This document shows positions 17,194-27,100 of a stretch of 64,000 nucleotides of DNA, piece after piece; positions within the stretch are counted from its first letter, which is position 1, and every line of letters begins with the position of its first letter. The DNA is from Agapetus fuscipes (lineage: Eukaryota; Arthropoda; Insecta; Trichoptera; Glossosomatidae), in contig OX637356.1 in assembly GCA_951799405.1 (NCBI GenBank), forward strand, positions 15,337,229-15,401,228, given 5' to 3'. Made by a program: the position numbers and the translations under genes. The notes below the pieces were generated by a model. It was not told where the DNA came from. It worked only from the letters and a program-made list of their open reading frames with translations, and searched no databases.

Positions 17194-19067
17194 TCAGGAA
17201 TCAGCATCCTCTCCAGTATGTCTCATTTTGTGTCTCTTTAAATGACTGAATCGACATGATTTGTAACTACAGCTATCACAGGAAAATGGCTTCTCACCAG
17301 TGTGTATCATCTTATGATTTTTTAAACTATCTTTTCTATGTGTTTTGTAATTACAACTGTCACAGGAGAATGGCTTCTCACCAGTGTGTGTCATCTTATG
17401 ATTTTTTAATTTGTCTTTTCTATGTGTTTTGTAATTACAACTGTCACAGGAAAATGGCTTCTCCCCAGTGTGTGTCATCATATGATTTTTTAAATTCTCT
17501 TTTACGTGTGTCTTGTAGTTACAACTGTCACAGGATAATGGCTTCTCACCAGTGTGTGTCATCTTATGATTTTTTAATTTGTCTTTTATATGTGTTTTGT
17601 AATTACAACTGTCACAGGAAAATGGCTTCTCACCAGTGTGTGTCATCATATGTTTTTTTAAATTCCTTTTTATATGTGTTTTGTAATTACAATTGTCACA
17701 GGAAAATGGCTTCTCACCTGTGTGTGTCATCTTATGTCTTTTTAAGTCCCCTTTTGTTGTCGTTTTGTAGCTACAACTGACACAGGAAAATGGCTTTTTA
17801 CCAGTGTGTGTCATCTTATGATTTTTTAAACTATCTTTTCTATGTGTTTTGTAGCTACAACTGTCACAGGATAATGGCTTCTCACCAGTGTGTGTCATCT
17901 TATGATTTTTTAATTTGTCTTTTATATGTGTTTTGTAATTACAACTGTCACAGGAAAATGGCTTCTCCCCAGTGTGTGTCATCATATGATTTTTTAAATT
18001 CTCTTTTACGTGTGTCTTGTAGTTACAACTGTCACAGGATAATGGCTTCTCACCAGTGTGTGTCATCTTATGATTTTTTAATTTGTCTTTTATATGTGTT
18101 TTGTAATTACAACTGTCACAGGAAAATGGCTTCTCACCAGTGTGTGTCATCATATGTTTTTTTAAATTCCTTTTTATATGTGTTTTGTAATTACAATTGT
18201 CACAGGAAAATGGCTTCTCACCTGTGTGTGTCATCTTATGTCTTTTTAAGTCCCCTTTTGTTGTCGTTTTGTAGCTACAACTGACACAGGAAAATGGCTT
18301 TTTACCAGTGTGTGTCATCTTATGATTTTTTAAACTATCTTTTCTATGTGTTTTGTAATTACAACTGTCACAGGAGAATGGCTTCTCACCAGTGTGTGTC
18401 ATCTTATGTCTTTTTAAGTCCACTTTTGTTGTCGTTTTGTAGCTACAACTGTCACAGGAAAATGGCTTCTCACCTGTGTGTGTCATCTTATGATTTTTGA
18501 AATTCTCTTTTACGTGTGTCTTGTAGCTACTACTGTCACAGGATAATGGCCTCTCACCAGTATGTGACATATCATGTGTTTTTAAACTCGCTTTACAACG
18601 TGTTTTGAAGTTACAACTCTCACAGGAAAATGGTTTCTCACCAGTGTGTGTCATCATATGTTTTTTTAAATTCCTTTTTATATGTGTTTTGTAATTACAA
18701 TTGTCACAGGAAAATGGCTTCTCACCTGTGTGTGTCATCTTATGTCTTTTTAATTCCCCTTTTGTTTTCGTTTTGTAGCTACAACTCTCACAGGAAAATG
18801 GCTTCTCTCCAGTATGAATCATTTTGTATTTCTTTGAAGCCTTTGTTTTATGTGTTTTTGTTGGTCCCAAGTAATTCACATTGGTCTTGCGCTGGGCAGG
18901 GACTTCAGACTTCTCTCTGAGTTGCACCAAGGCAACCGACGTAGCCTCCAGCTTGTGGCAGGCCAACACTCGATGGAGCCACATATGACTTGTTTGGCTG
19001 CATGTGTAGCTGCAGACAGGGCAGACACGAGGCTGCATAGCAGGAATTCCCACAGGAACTCCAACTC
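17194..19067 (-). CDS. C2H2 zinc-finger protein, large 3' exon (gene 1)
   Basis: The main exon of a poly-zinc-finger protein, presumably a nuclear DNA-binding regulator; target and effect are unknown. It starts at a splice acceptor (CACTTTTCAG on the minus strand); the apparent GTG start at 19053 is internal. An N-terminal finger CPVC...H-x5-H is followed by a ~45-residue linker, then 19 fingers of 28 residues joined by TGEKPFSC linkers, ending in GEDADS. Finger 4 has lost its second cysteine (CDSS). Fingers 6-11 and 12-17 are near-identical six-finger blocks (504 bp each), a recent internal duplication. Base-contact positions vary (helices TTKGDLKR, HIKRNLKK, HRKDSLKN). The exon begins with two bases of a split codon, fitting the exon at 39463-39715. 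With it, the protein is ~708 residues. Confidence 0.8.
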
Positions 19068-19278
19068 CTGAAAAGTGTATTTATTTTGTTGTCACTTTTC
19101 TCAATAAGCAACAAGGATAAGGAACCTCTTTATGCAGTGTGTACTCAACATGTGATGTCTTACATGTAGTATGAGCGGCTCTAACTACAATATGGTAGAG
19201 GGGATAACCTTGAAAGGCTGTTTGATGAGGTACATTTAAGATTCAAAATAAATGCATTCTAACAAGCACACACATATA
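19068..19278 (-). other. Intron start (acceptor side) with R250 remnant
   Basis: Sequence upstream of exon 1's acceptor. It is shared with 49276-49486 and 61678-62131. From ~19215 (TTTAAGATTCAAAATAAATG) it is an R250 copy in minus orientation, cut at 19278 by the mariner element and resuming at 38990. Confidence 0.65.
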
Positions 19279-19458
19279 TTAGGTCTGGGAAAAAGTCTTT
19301 TCGCATATAGTATGTTTATACTTGTAATAAAATATCTTTGACTCTACTATTTGTATCTGGCTGGTTTTCATCACATTAAAAAGGGGACATTTCAAAAAAA
19401 GAATCAAATTGTGAAAAAAAAATCCTGATATTTTTCATTTGTTTTTCTTTCTGTCAAA

Positions 19459-19555
19459 ATGAGTGAATAGAATGAAGAAATTAGATACATTTTAAAATTT
19501 TACTACAAAAAAGGGAAAAATGCAACGCAAGCCGCGAATTTGTTTTGTGACTTAA
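19459..19555 (+). pseudogene. mariner transposase, piece 1 (N-terminus)
   Basis: Starts with ATG at 19459; the fourth codon is a stop. It then reads RYILKFYYKKGKNATQAAN, the first helix-turn-helix of mariner transposases, and stops at CDL where the TTAA-flanked element is inserted. Confidence 0.8.
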
Positions 19556-19559
19556 GGGT

Positions 19560-20462
19560 GCGCACCACGGATATTCAAGATTTTTTTTTTAAAAGTATGT
19601 TTTCATTTATTTTTTTAGAGTATCATTAAGATATGAATTAATATTTTAAAAAATAACATAAGATTATTAAACATCTAAACTATTTATCATATTTTTTTCA
19701 AAAGTGAAATAAATTATTTACGTATATAAATCAAAGCTTAATCGGGACTTGTTTTTGCTAGTTGCGGAAAGAGCTTTGCTAAAAAGCATATCCTCCAAAA
19801 ACAAAAATCTTAATTTTTTCTATGATAGAATAAATTAAAAAGAGTTTGTTGAATGCATAGTCAGATTACTTTTTTGAAATTTGATTTTGTTTTCTATATT
19901 TTACCTTTTGAATATTGCAAAATTCCATTTTTTTTTGTATTTTTCGTACACGTTTTTTTCCGACTTTTAATGTTTAAAAAAAAAAAATGAGAAACACACC
20001 ATGTAGTGAAAGTCTTTTATAAATCTATAACAACAAAAAAAAATGTCAAAAGTTTTTTTTTCATGGATTTTTTCTTAATTTCACAAACCTTTAAAATTCT
20101 GTTCAAAATGAATCAGTTTCCCTTTGTTCTTCAAGGGGCTCGGACGTCGGACCTGTGCCGGTTGCTTGTCCAACCTCTCTACCGCACGGTACTTCTCCCT
20201 CACACACACAGAGCATATGGCCTGAAGGCAACGCGTATTACAAAACCTATCCACTCGTCTGCTGTGATTGGAGCTTTAAAAAAATAAGAATCTAAAATAT
20301 AAATTTTTGAAAAGAACGCTTTACAACCGTAAAGTCGGAAAATTTCTTTATTTTTGTAGTGTGTTTTTAACACATGGAATTTATCATCAAAGCAATTATG
20401 TGTCGTGCTGAAAATGACTGTTAACATTTAAGATTCACAATTCATGTGCGCTCAAATAGATT
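19560..20462. other. Left arm of the TTAA-flanked element
   Basis: AT-rich and non-coding, with many homopolymer runs. A GC-richer segment at 20135-20240 (GCTCGGACGTCGGACCTGTG) stands out but was not assigned. Confidence 0.4.
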
Positions 20463-20722
20463 CAAAACGCACATCTAAATCTAAGTTGCAAATATATGTA
20501 TCATTTGAGATTCATATTAAATGCATTCCGACAAGCAGACAAGCATAATTTCGCGCTCACACATGCTGCATGTGGACCTACAGTATAAAAAACCCAATCT
20601 CAAATGAACATAAGCCCTGCGACTCTTGCCGACCTTCCCTGAAACAGGGGTGACATTGGCAAAGTGAACCATTTTTTACAGTATGGGGGGTCAGCCTCAT
20701 ACCAACCTATAAGTCAAGGAAT
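20463..20722 (-). repeat. R250 copy
   Basis: Full-length: AATCTAAGTTGCAAATATATG at the tail side, CTATAAGTCAAGG at the head side. Confidence 0.85.
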
Positions 20723-20759
20723 TTATTTTTTACACATAAGTCGGTCTTATTTTAGTCGG

Positions 20760-20970
20760 TCTTATGGCCGCGGGGATCAAGACAGGTTATTTGGAACCGG
20801 ATAACGCTGGTTCGAATCCCGCGACGATAACTTCGACCCTGGTTCAACAGATGCCGTTTGCATGCACACAAGCTTCTGCTTTCGCATGAAGACAACTGGC
20901 CAGGCAAAAATAGGTTGGTGGATTGCATTCCTTTACACGAATCTATTTAAAAAAAAAAAAAAAAAAAAAA
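20760..20970 (+). repeat. tRNA-like SINE fragment with poly(A)
   Basis: A B-box-like GGTTCGAATCCCGCGAC lies at ~20811, followed by CCTGGTTCAACAGATG (also at 16500) and a run of ~20 A at 20949-20970, consistent with a retroposed SINE. Confidence 0.5.
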
Positions 20971-21707
20971 GTGTACCTATTAAATTTACAGTATGGGTTA
21001 CTTGGCTAGTAGGTTGTTATGAGGCTGACGCCCAAACTTTGTGAGCGCGAACTTATACGTGTCTGCTTGTAAGAATGAATGTAATATGAACATAGAGTAA
21101 TAATTACTATAGAGGGCGCGTGTGCGACGTTTTCCATAGCGCCTGGTGTAAGCAGATGTTCTATAGCTACTTCATTATAGATATATGCAGCTGTAGTGAT
21201 GTGCGCGCAACAAAATATGTTATTGATACTTTAAAATCCAAGATTTTAATCTAGTATCGAAAAATAAACTAAAGTTGTAATAAAAGCCTTACATTTAGGT
21301 TTAAACAGATCATATGTATGGGGATTAAGGTTTTACTGAAATTCCAAGTGGTAGAAAAACTGTGTTTCGTGGATTGACTACTACACGACCATTTTTGTTT
21401 TTCCTTATATTTGAGTTAAATTGGTTCTAATGCATGTAACAAAAGTCTCCTGCGTACCATATTTACATGTTTATTATTTGTCAAAGATTTTAACACATTT
21501 CAATACAATATCAAAACAATACAATAAATAATATAACCAAACACAAATCTGTAAAAGACATTTAAACAAAACATACGCGGCTTTGAATATTTGGTGCCTA
21601 GTCAGTTTTTTTGATGGCATCGACCCACTTCCGTAAATAATGCGTATTTTGTGGAAACCTATAAAAATACAAATAAGTATGAAATATTCAGTATTTTTTA
21701 TTATTAT

Positions 21708-21947
21708 TGACTTATAGGTTGGAATGAGGCTGACCACCCATACTGTAAAAAATGGTTCACTTTGGCAATGTCACCCCTGTTTCAGGGAAGGTCAGCAAAA
21801 GTTGTGGTGCTTATGTTCATTTGAGGTTTGGATTTTATTTGCAAGTACACATTCAGAATTTGTAAGCGCGAACTACACGTGTTGGTTTGTGGGCATACAT
21901 CTGAAAGCTTTAAATGAATATATCCTTGCAACTTAGATTATAGATTG
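21708..21947 (+). repeat. R250 copy inside the hAT element
   Basis: TTGACTTATAGGTTGGAATG to CTTGCAACTTAGATTATAG. It is closest to the LINE-C-type 3' ends (GTGTTGGTTTGTGGGCATAC block). Confidence 0.85.
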
Positions 21948-22102
21948 AATGCGATTTGATCGTCAACGAACGAACGTCATAGAGCCCAAGTAGTAAAAAA
22001 AAATCCACTTTTTGAAAATACTGAGGGGGCGGAATTCCATATAATTGTAAAATTTAGGAAAATTTTTATGATTCTCATTGAATTTTAGTAATATGAACGA
22101 AA

Positions 22103-22147
22103 TGTGAAGCGCATATCGATATCACAAATATCAATATGCGCTTCACA
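22103..22147. repeat. Hairpin with 20-bp arms
   Basis: TGTGAAGCGCATATCGATAT and its complement with one mismatch around a 5-nt loop. Confidence 0.7.
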
Positions 22148-22723
22148 CAGCGCATCACTAGCAGAGCGGTGCTTAGCGGACGGGTAAAGGCGACGCGGTA
22201 ACTCTCTCTCTTCACCCCCGCAACACAAAGTTTTAGATCGTTCGACTTGGCCAAATTTTGTACTCACCGGTGGAATGTTATGTAGCTATTCTGCTTTGTT
22301 TGCTTCCTTGTGTCATTTTTACAAGTTTTAACACAACCATTCATCATTTTTACTAAGATAATTGAAATACAAGTCAACTGTCAAAAAATGGGAGCGCCCC
22401 CCCCGCGCGCCTGTCAGTTTGCGATCACGTGATCGGGTTTGGACCAATAAGACGATGTTCGCACTTCGAAGCAAAAAGTGCTTACTGTTCGCACTTGGAA
22501 AGGCTCTCTCTATGTATATTATTACTCTATGAATATGAATCTTACATCTAAGATATCTTTAAAACATAGATTATCGATTATGGAGACTAGTCATATGGCT
22601 TTTTTTATTTTAAAAGCATTTATTTAATAAAAAATATTCAAACTCTGAATAAAAAGTTGAAATGCGAAAAAAAGTGTTTCTTTGCTCTCGGCGAGAAATT
22701 GAATTTTATTTATTGGTAAAATT

Positions 22724-23030
22724 GACCGGTCCGTAGTGCAAGTGGTAACACTTCGGACTCGAAATTAAAAGGTTGTGGGTTCAAATCCCGGTGGAGCACA
22801 AAAAACATACCATTTATATTTTCAAATTTGCTCTTCGCTAGGTTGAATAATTCATACACCTTTACCAATGGCCGGTCATCAAAAGGTCCATCCAGCCTTA
22901 CAACAACTGGGTCTTGCTTGAGAATTGGCGCTTTCTACAGCGACGACTAAGCTCGCAGAGGGCTCTTGAGGTGTGATACACACAAAAACAGCGCTCATTA
23001 AATAAATCAGCCTAATTTTTTTTTTTAGCC
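22724..23030 (+). repeat. tRNA-derived SINE, unit-1 monomer
   Basis: The tRNA-like head ACCGGTCCGTAGTGCAAGTGG leads to GGTTCAAATCCCGGTGGAGC (A and B boxes). The body has GCTCTTCGCTAGGTTGAA and CATCCAGCCTTACAACAACT. The 3' end GGGCTCTTGAGGTGTGA...AATCAGCC is followed by a T-run. The same form occurs at 40378-40690. Confidence 0.75.
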
Positions 23031-23129
23031 TTCAGCTCCACAGTAATAGGGTATTTCTTTAGAATAGGTGCATTCCATAGCGACGGTCAAATTCGGCTCT
23101 TGAGGAGTGTTTTGCATCACTTTAGAATA

Positions 23130-23630
23130 ACACAACTAAGCTGCACATATGGTGTAACTTCTTGCCTGCGGTATCCCCGAAAGGGTCGCATGTGGCGATT
23201 TGGGACCTATTTATTTTTACAGGTAAGGGGGCCGGCCTCACACCAACCACTTTCAGTTGAAGTACGGGTTTTTCAGCTCCCGGGGGGGCTGGTTCTCCTT
23301 TCTTGTAAAGGCTGAGTAAGCCTTGCGATCGAGCCCTTGCTCTCAGCATGGAATGCAAGCACTTTATCAATTGAGCTATCGACCTTTTTACGAGCTTGGT
23401 CTTGGTCGCTAAGTGTCAATTCTCAAGCAAGACCCAGTTGCTGTAAGGCTGGATGGAGCTTTGGTTACCGGTCATGAGTAAAGGTTTATAAATTTTTCAA
23501 CCCAGCGAAGAGCAAATTTGAAAATATAAATGGCCTATTCTTTGTCCTCCGCCGGGATTCGAACCCACAACCTTTCAGTTACGAGTCCGAAGCGTTACCA
23601 CTTGCACAGTTGACTTGACCAGTCATCACA
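23130..23630 (-). repeat. tRNA-tRNA dimeric SINE
   Basis: Read from 23630 down: the unit-1 head (GGATTCGAACCCACAACC on plus is its B box) and body, then directly a second tRNA-like head (GAGCTATCGACC on plus) with the unit-2 body, ending near 23135 (GCTGCACATATGGTGTAACT). The order is identical at 32580-32060 and 33515-34015. Confidence 0.75.
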
Positions 23631-23647
23631 AGAATAATTATTATTAT

Positions 23648-24165
23648 TGTTACGAAATTAGGGTTCAATTGTCTTCAAATTAAAAATACACAGGTCTTCT
23701 TCAATAGTTATTTATTTTACACAGTTACAAAATTTATTTTCACACTACTTTCTCGATTATTCCACTTGGTTTTGGTTCACTGATCAGATGACTTCGATGT
23801 GTTTGTAAGTCTCTATGATACTGGCTCGCTCTGCAGGCCATTCGCACCTTTATACTCTTCAGAGCAGTATGATCCAGAACTAAAGTCGCCAGACGGTTCC
23901 AGAGTAATTATTACTTCTCGACGCTTCACGTACTACCTAGAGATACAACCAAAATCCTACCTACAAATGTAACACAGTATTCCTATAATTATAACAAATA
24001 CCTACTTAGCCTAGAGAATTCTACACTTATACATAATTATCGATCTTACCTACCAATACTTTTGAGGATTCTTATAACTATAACTATCCATACTTATTTC
24101 AATATTTATATTTACATAACACTATAACTACCCATACTTATTTCAATATTTATATTTACATAACA
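23648..24165 (-). repeat. Gypsy 3' LTR
   Basis: 518 bp, TGTTATGT...CGTAACA on the minus strand. It carries a TATAAAG box (23848-23854) and, at the U3 end, a ~46-bp tandem duplication (TATTTATATTTACATAACAC units) that the copy at 62175 lacks. Confidence 0.92.
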
Positions 24166-24180
24166 CTACCCCCCACCTAG
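24166..24180 (-). other. Polypurine tract
   Basis: CTAGGTGGGGGGTAG on the minus strand directly abuts the 3' LTR and also contains the pol stop codon; it would prime plus-strand synthesis. Confidence 0.7.
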
Positions 24181-27100
24181 ACTGTTTCGTCCCGGAACAG
24201 TCTTGACTCTGTGTAGGTAGGGGCATGCTGATCCACGTCGACACCCTGTGGTCAGGAAGAAGTGGCAGTCCACGGATTTCTCCCCACTGGTTCTCGGCTG
24301 CGCTTGCTCGCAGCACACCATGACGCTGATGCCGACTCCCGAGAACACTGCTTCAATCATACTCCGGATTATCCGCCAGTCTCGATTAGCGCGGCCGCCA
24401 CCCATCTTCGGTATTGCCAGACGCGCCTGCTGATCCTCCAACATGTAGTCACGCAGCTCAACAAGGCCGTCCCACAATGCCTTGTAGTCCTCTTCCAGGT
24501 TGCTGGAATCCGGGACAACCAGGCAGTATGCTTGTTGACGCCCCTTCGGTAGTCTCAGAGCTCTTCCTTGCGGGCTGCTCGAGGGTTGCGGTTCTCCGAA
24601 TTTGTATCGGAAGACCCGTGCAATTCCTCTAGACATATCTAGATCTTCCGGTACACTGCATGCCAGTGTGTGGTCCCTAGTGACCTCAAATAAGTCCTTG
24701 TGGACTTCTGTGGTCACTCCATGGCGAAACTTCTGCCCTGCCTTCGCGTTCTCCCAAAACGTCTCAAAGGCTGGTGATCTTTCGGATGCGACGCACTGTC
24801 GTACTTTTTGGGCTGGTTGGTCATCATTATCGCCTAGGTATGGTGAGAGGCGATTGTAGTGCACGACCCTTGGTTTTCCGTTTGGTCTCTTTTTTATGCG
24901 GTAGACCACATCGTTGATGCGCTCCAAGATCTCGTACGGCCCGTCCCAGGAACGCTGAAGTTTCGGACAGTACCCTTGGCGCCTCTTGGGGTCAAAAAGC
25001 CACACCCAGTCACCAGCTTTGTACCCCATGCTGTCAGCTCTGGTGTCATAGCGCTCCTTCATTTGATCGCTGGCTTCCCCGATGTTCATGCGGACCTGAT
25101 CATGGATGTCATCCAGCCTCCTGCGAAGGTCTGTCACATAGTCTTCTCCGGCTAGGTCTTCACCTGGTTTGCAGCCAAATTTGAGATCACAAGGAAGTCG
25201 CATTTCTCGCCCAAACAGTATGCTGCTGGGAGTCTTCTTCGTCGTTTCCTGAACAGCCGACCGGTAAGCCAATAAGAACAAAGGCAGATGTCGGTCCCAG
25301 TCCCGCTGATGGCTGGACACTACTTTGGCTAAGTACCTCCCCACGGTACGGTTCATCCTTTCCACCATTCCATCAGACTGTGGATGTAGCGCAGTGGTCC
25401 TGGTCTTGTAGATCCCTAGCCGCTCACACATTTGCTGGAAGATAGCAGCTTCAAAGTTCCTTCCCTGATCAGAATGTAATTCCAGGGGTACGCCAAACCT
25501 GCTGATAAATTCGGTAACTAGAACTTCAGTCACGGTTACGGCCTCTTGGTTAGGGATTGAGTAAGCTTCCACCCACTTGCTGAAGTAATCCATCACCACC
25601 ATGATGTACTTGTTACCCTTCTCAGTTGTAGGAAATGGGCCAGCTATGTCGATGGCAATTCTTTCAAAGGGGCTGCCAACATTGTACTGACGCATTGGTG
25701 CTCGCCTTTTCCTTTGCGGTCCATTGGCCGTTGCACAGGTTACACATTTTCGACACCAATCTTTGACGTCTTCGCTGCAGTTGATCCAGTAAAATCGCTC
25801 TTTCACTTTCTCCAGCGTCTTCTTAACGCCTAGATGTCCTCCAGAAGTTCCTCCATGCAGCAGTCCAAGGATTTCCGGTACTCGGCTCCTCGGAACGAGG
25901 GTTTGCTTTCTTCTAAGTGTGCCGTCTTCCTTCTCGATCTTTCGTTTCAGGAACCCTCCTTCTATCACTATGGATCCCCATTGAGCCCAATAAGCCTTGA
26001 CAGTTGGTGATAAGGGGGCGAGTTTTTCCCAGGTTGGCCTTTCTCCTTCTCGCGCCCATTCCATCACATACTTCAAGTCCGGATCATTCAGTTGGTCTTG
26101 CGCCAATTTTTCATCTTGCCAGTCCTCATCTTCGGTGGTCGTCCTTTGGACAATTGCTACCTTGTCCTCCATCTTGCTGCAATGTTTGCAGTCACTGGCG
26201 CATGGTCGTCTGGATAATGCATCCGCATTTCGATGAAGCGTGCCAGGTCTATGTTCGGAGTCATAATCATACTCCTGGAGCCTTTCAATCCATCTCGCCA
26301 CTTGCCCTTCTGGGTTTTTGAATTTCAGAAGCCAAACCAGTGCAGCATGATCAGTCCGTAGTGTGAATTTTCTCCCGTACAAGTATTTGCGGAAGTGTTC
26401 CACTGATTTTATCACGGCAAGAAGCTCTCGTCTGGTCACGCAATAATTTCGTTCTGGCTTGGAAAGCACTTTACTGAAGTAACCCAGAACAGTCTCATGC
26501 CCATCCTGTATTTGGGAAAGGACGCCTCCTATCCCCACATTACTAGCGTCGGTATCCAGGATGAACTTTCCATCTTTTCGTGGGTAGCTCAAGATGGGGG
26601 CACTTGTTAATCTTCCCTTAAGCTCTTCAAATGCTTGTGCGCAGGAATCACTCCAATGGAAGCGAGTGTTTTCTTCCGTAAGCTTGGTGAGCGGTTTTGC
26701 AATGTCCGCAAATCTTGGCACAAACCTCCTGTAATAAGTGCACAGCCCCAGGAAACTCCTAGTTTCATGTTTGTCCTTCAGCACGGGCCAGTCTCTTACT
26801 GCCTTGATTTTGGCAGGGTCAACTTCAACTCCACGTTGAGAAACTATGTGTCCCAGGTAATTTACTTGTTTCTTGAACAGGTTACACTTTTTCGGGTTGA
26901 GCTTCAGTCCAGCGTCTTGTAGTCGCCCGAAAACTTGCTCCAGATTTCTCAACTGATGGTTGAAGTCCTTTCCCAGGATGATTATGTCATCCAAGTATAC
27001 CAGGCAGGTTTCCCATGATAGTCCTCGCAGCACATTCTCCATCAGCCTTTCAAACGTGGCGGGGGCATTGCATAAGCCAAATGGCATCACGGTGAACTGC

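Larger units (their letters stand above)
21091..22531. mobile_element. Non-autonomous hAT element
   Basis: Termini CATAGAGTAATAAT...(right end inverted) are flanked by the 8-bp duplication AATATGAA (21083-21090, 22532-22539), which interrupts an R250 copy. The inner termini (ATAATATACATAGA) resemble those of the hAT at 34313, suggesting one family. No transposase frame remains. It contains an R250 copy and a 45-nt hairpin. Confidence 0.75.
20985..22580 (+). repeat. R250 copy split by a hAT element
   Basis: The head part 20990-21090 (with internal deletion) and tail part 22532-22575 (GAATATGAATCTTACATCTA) are separated by the element at 21091-22531. Confidence 0.6.

Noticed and set aside
17256..18920. 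Long plus-strand frames opposite the zinc-finger exon
   Set aside because: They mirror the 84-bp finger period and have no motif of their own; the minus-strand C2H2 reading is clear. The same holds at 48348-48900 and 60161-61473.
22418..22436. CGATCACGTGATCG palindrome as a regulatory E-box
   Set aside because: Lies in a transposon relic; a single short palindrome is not enough evidence.
24166..24900. Envelope gene in the Gypsy element
   Set aside because: Pol runs to the polypurine tract; no separate frame with signal peptide or membrane segment exists there.
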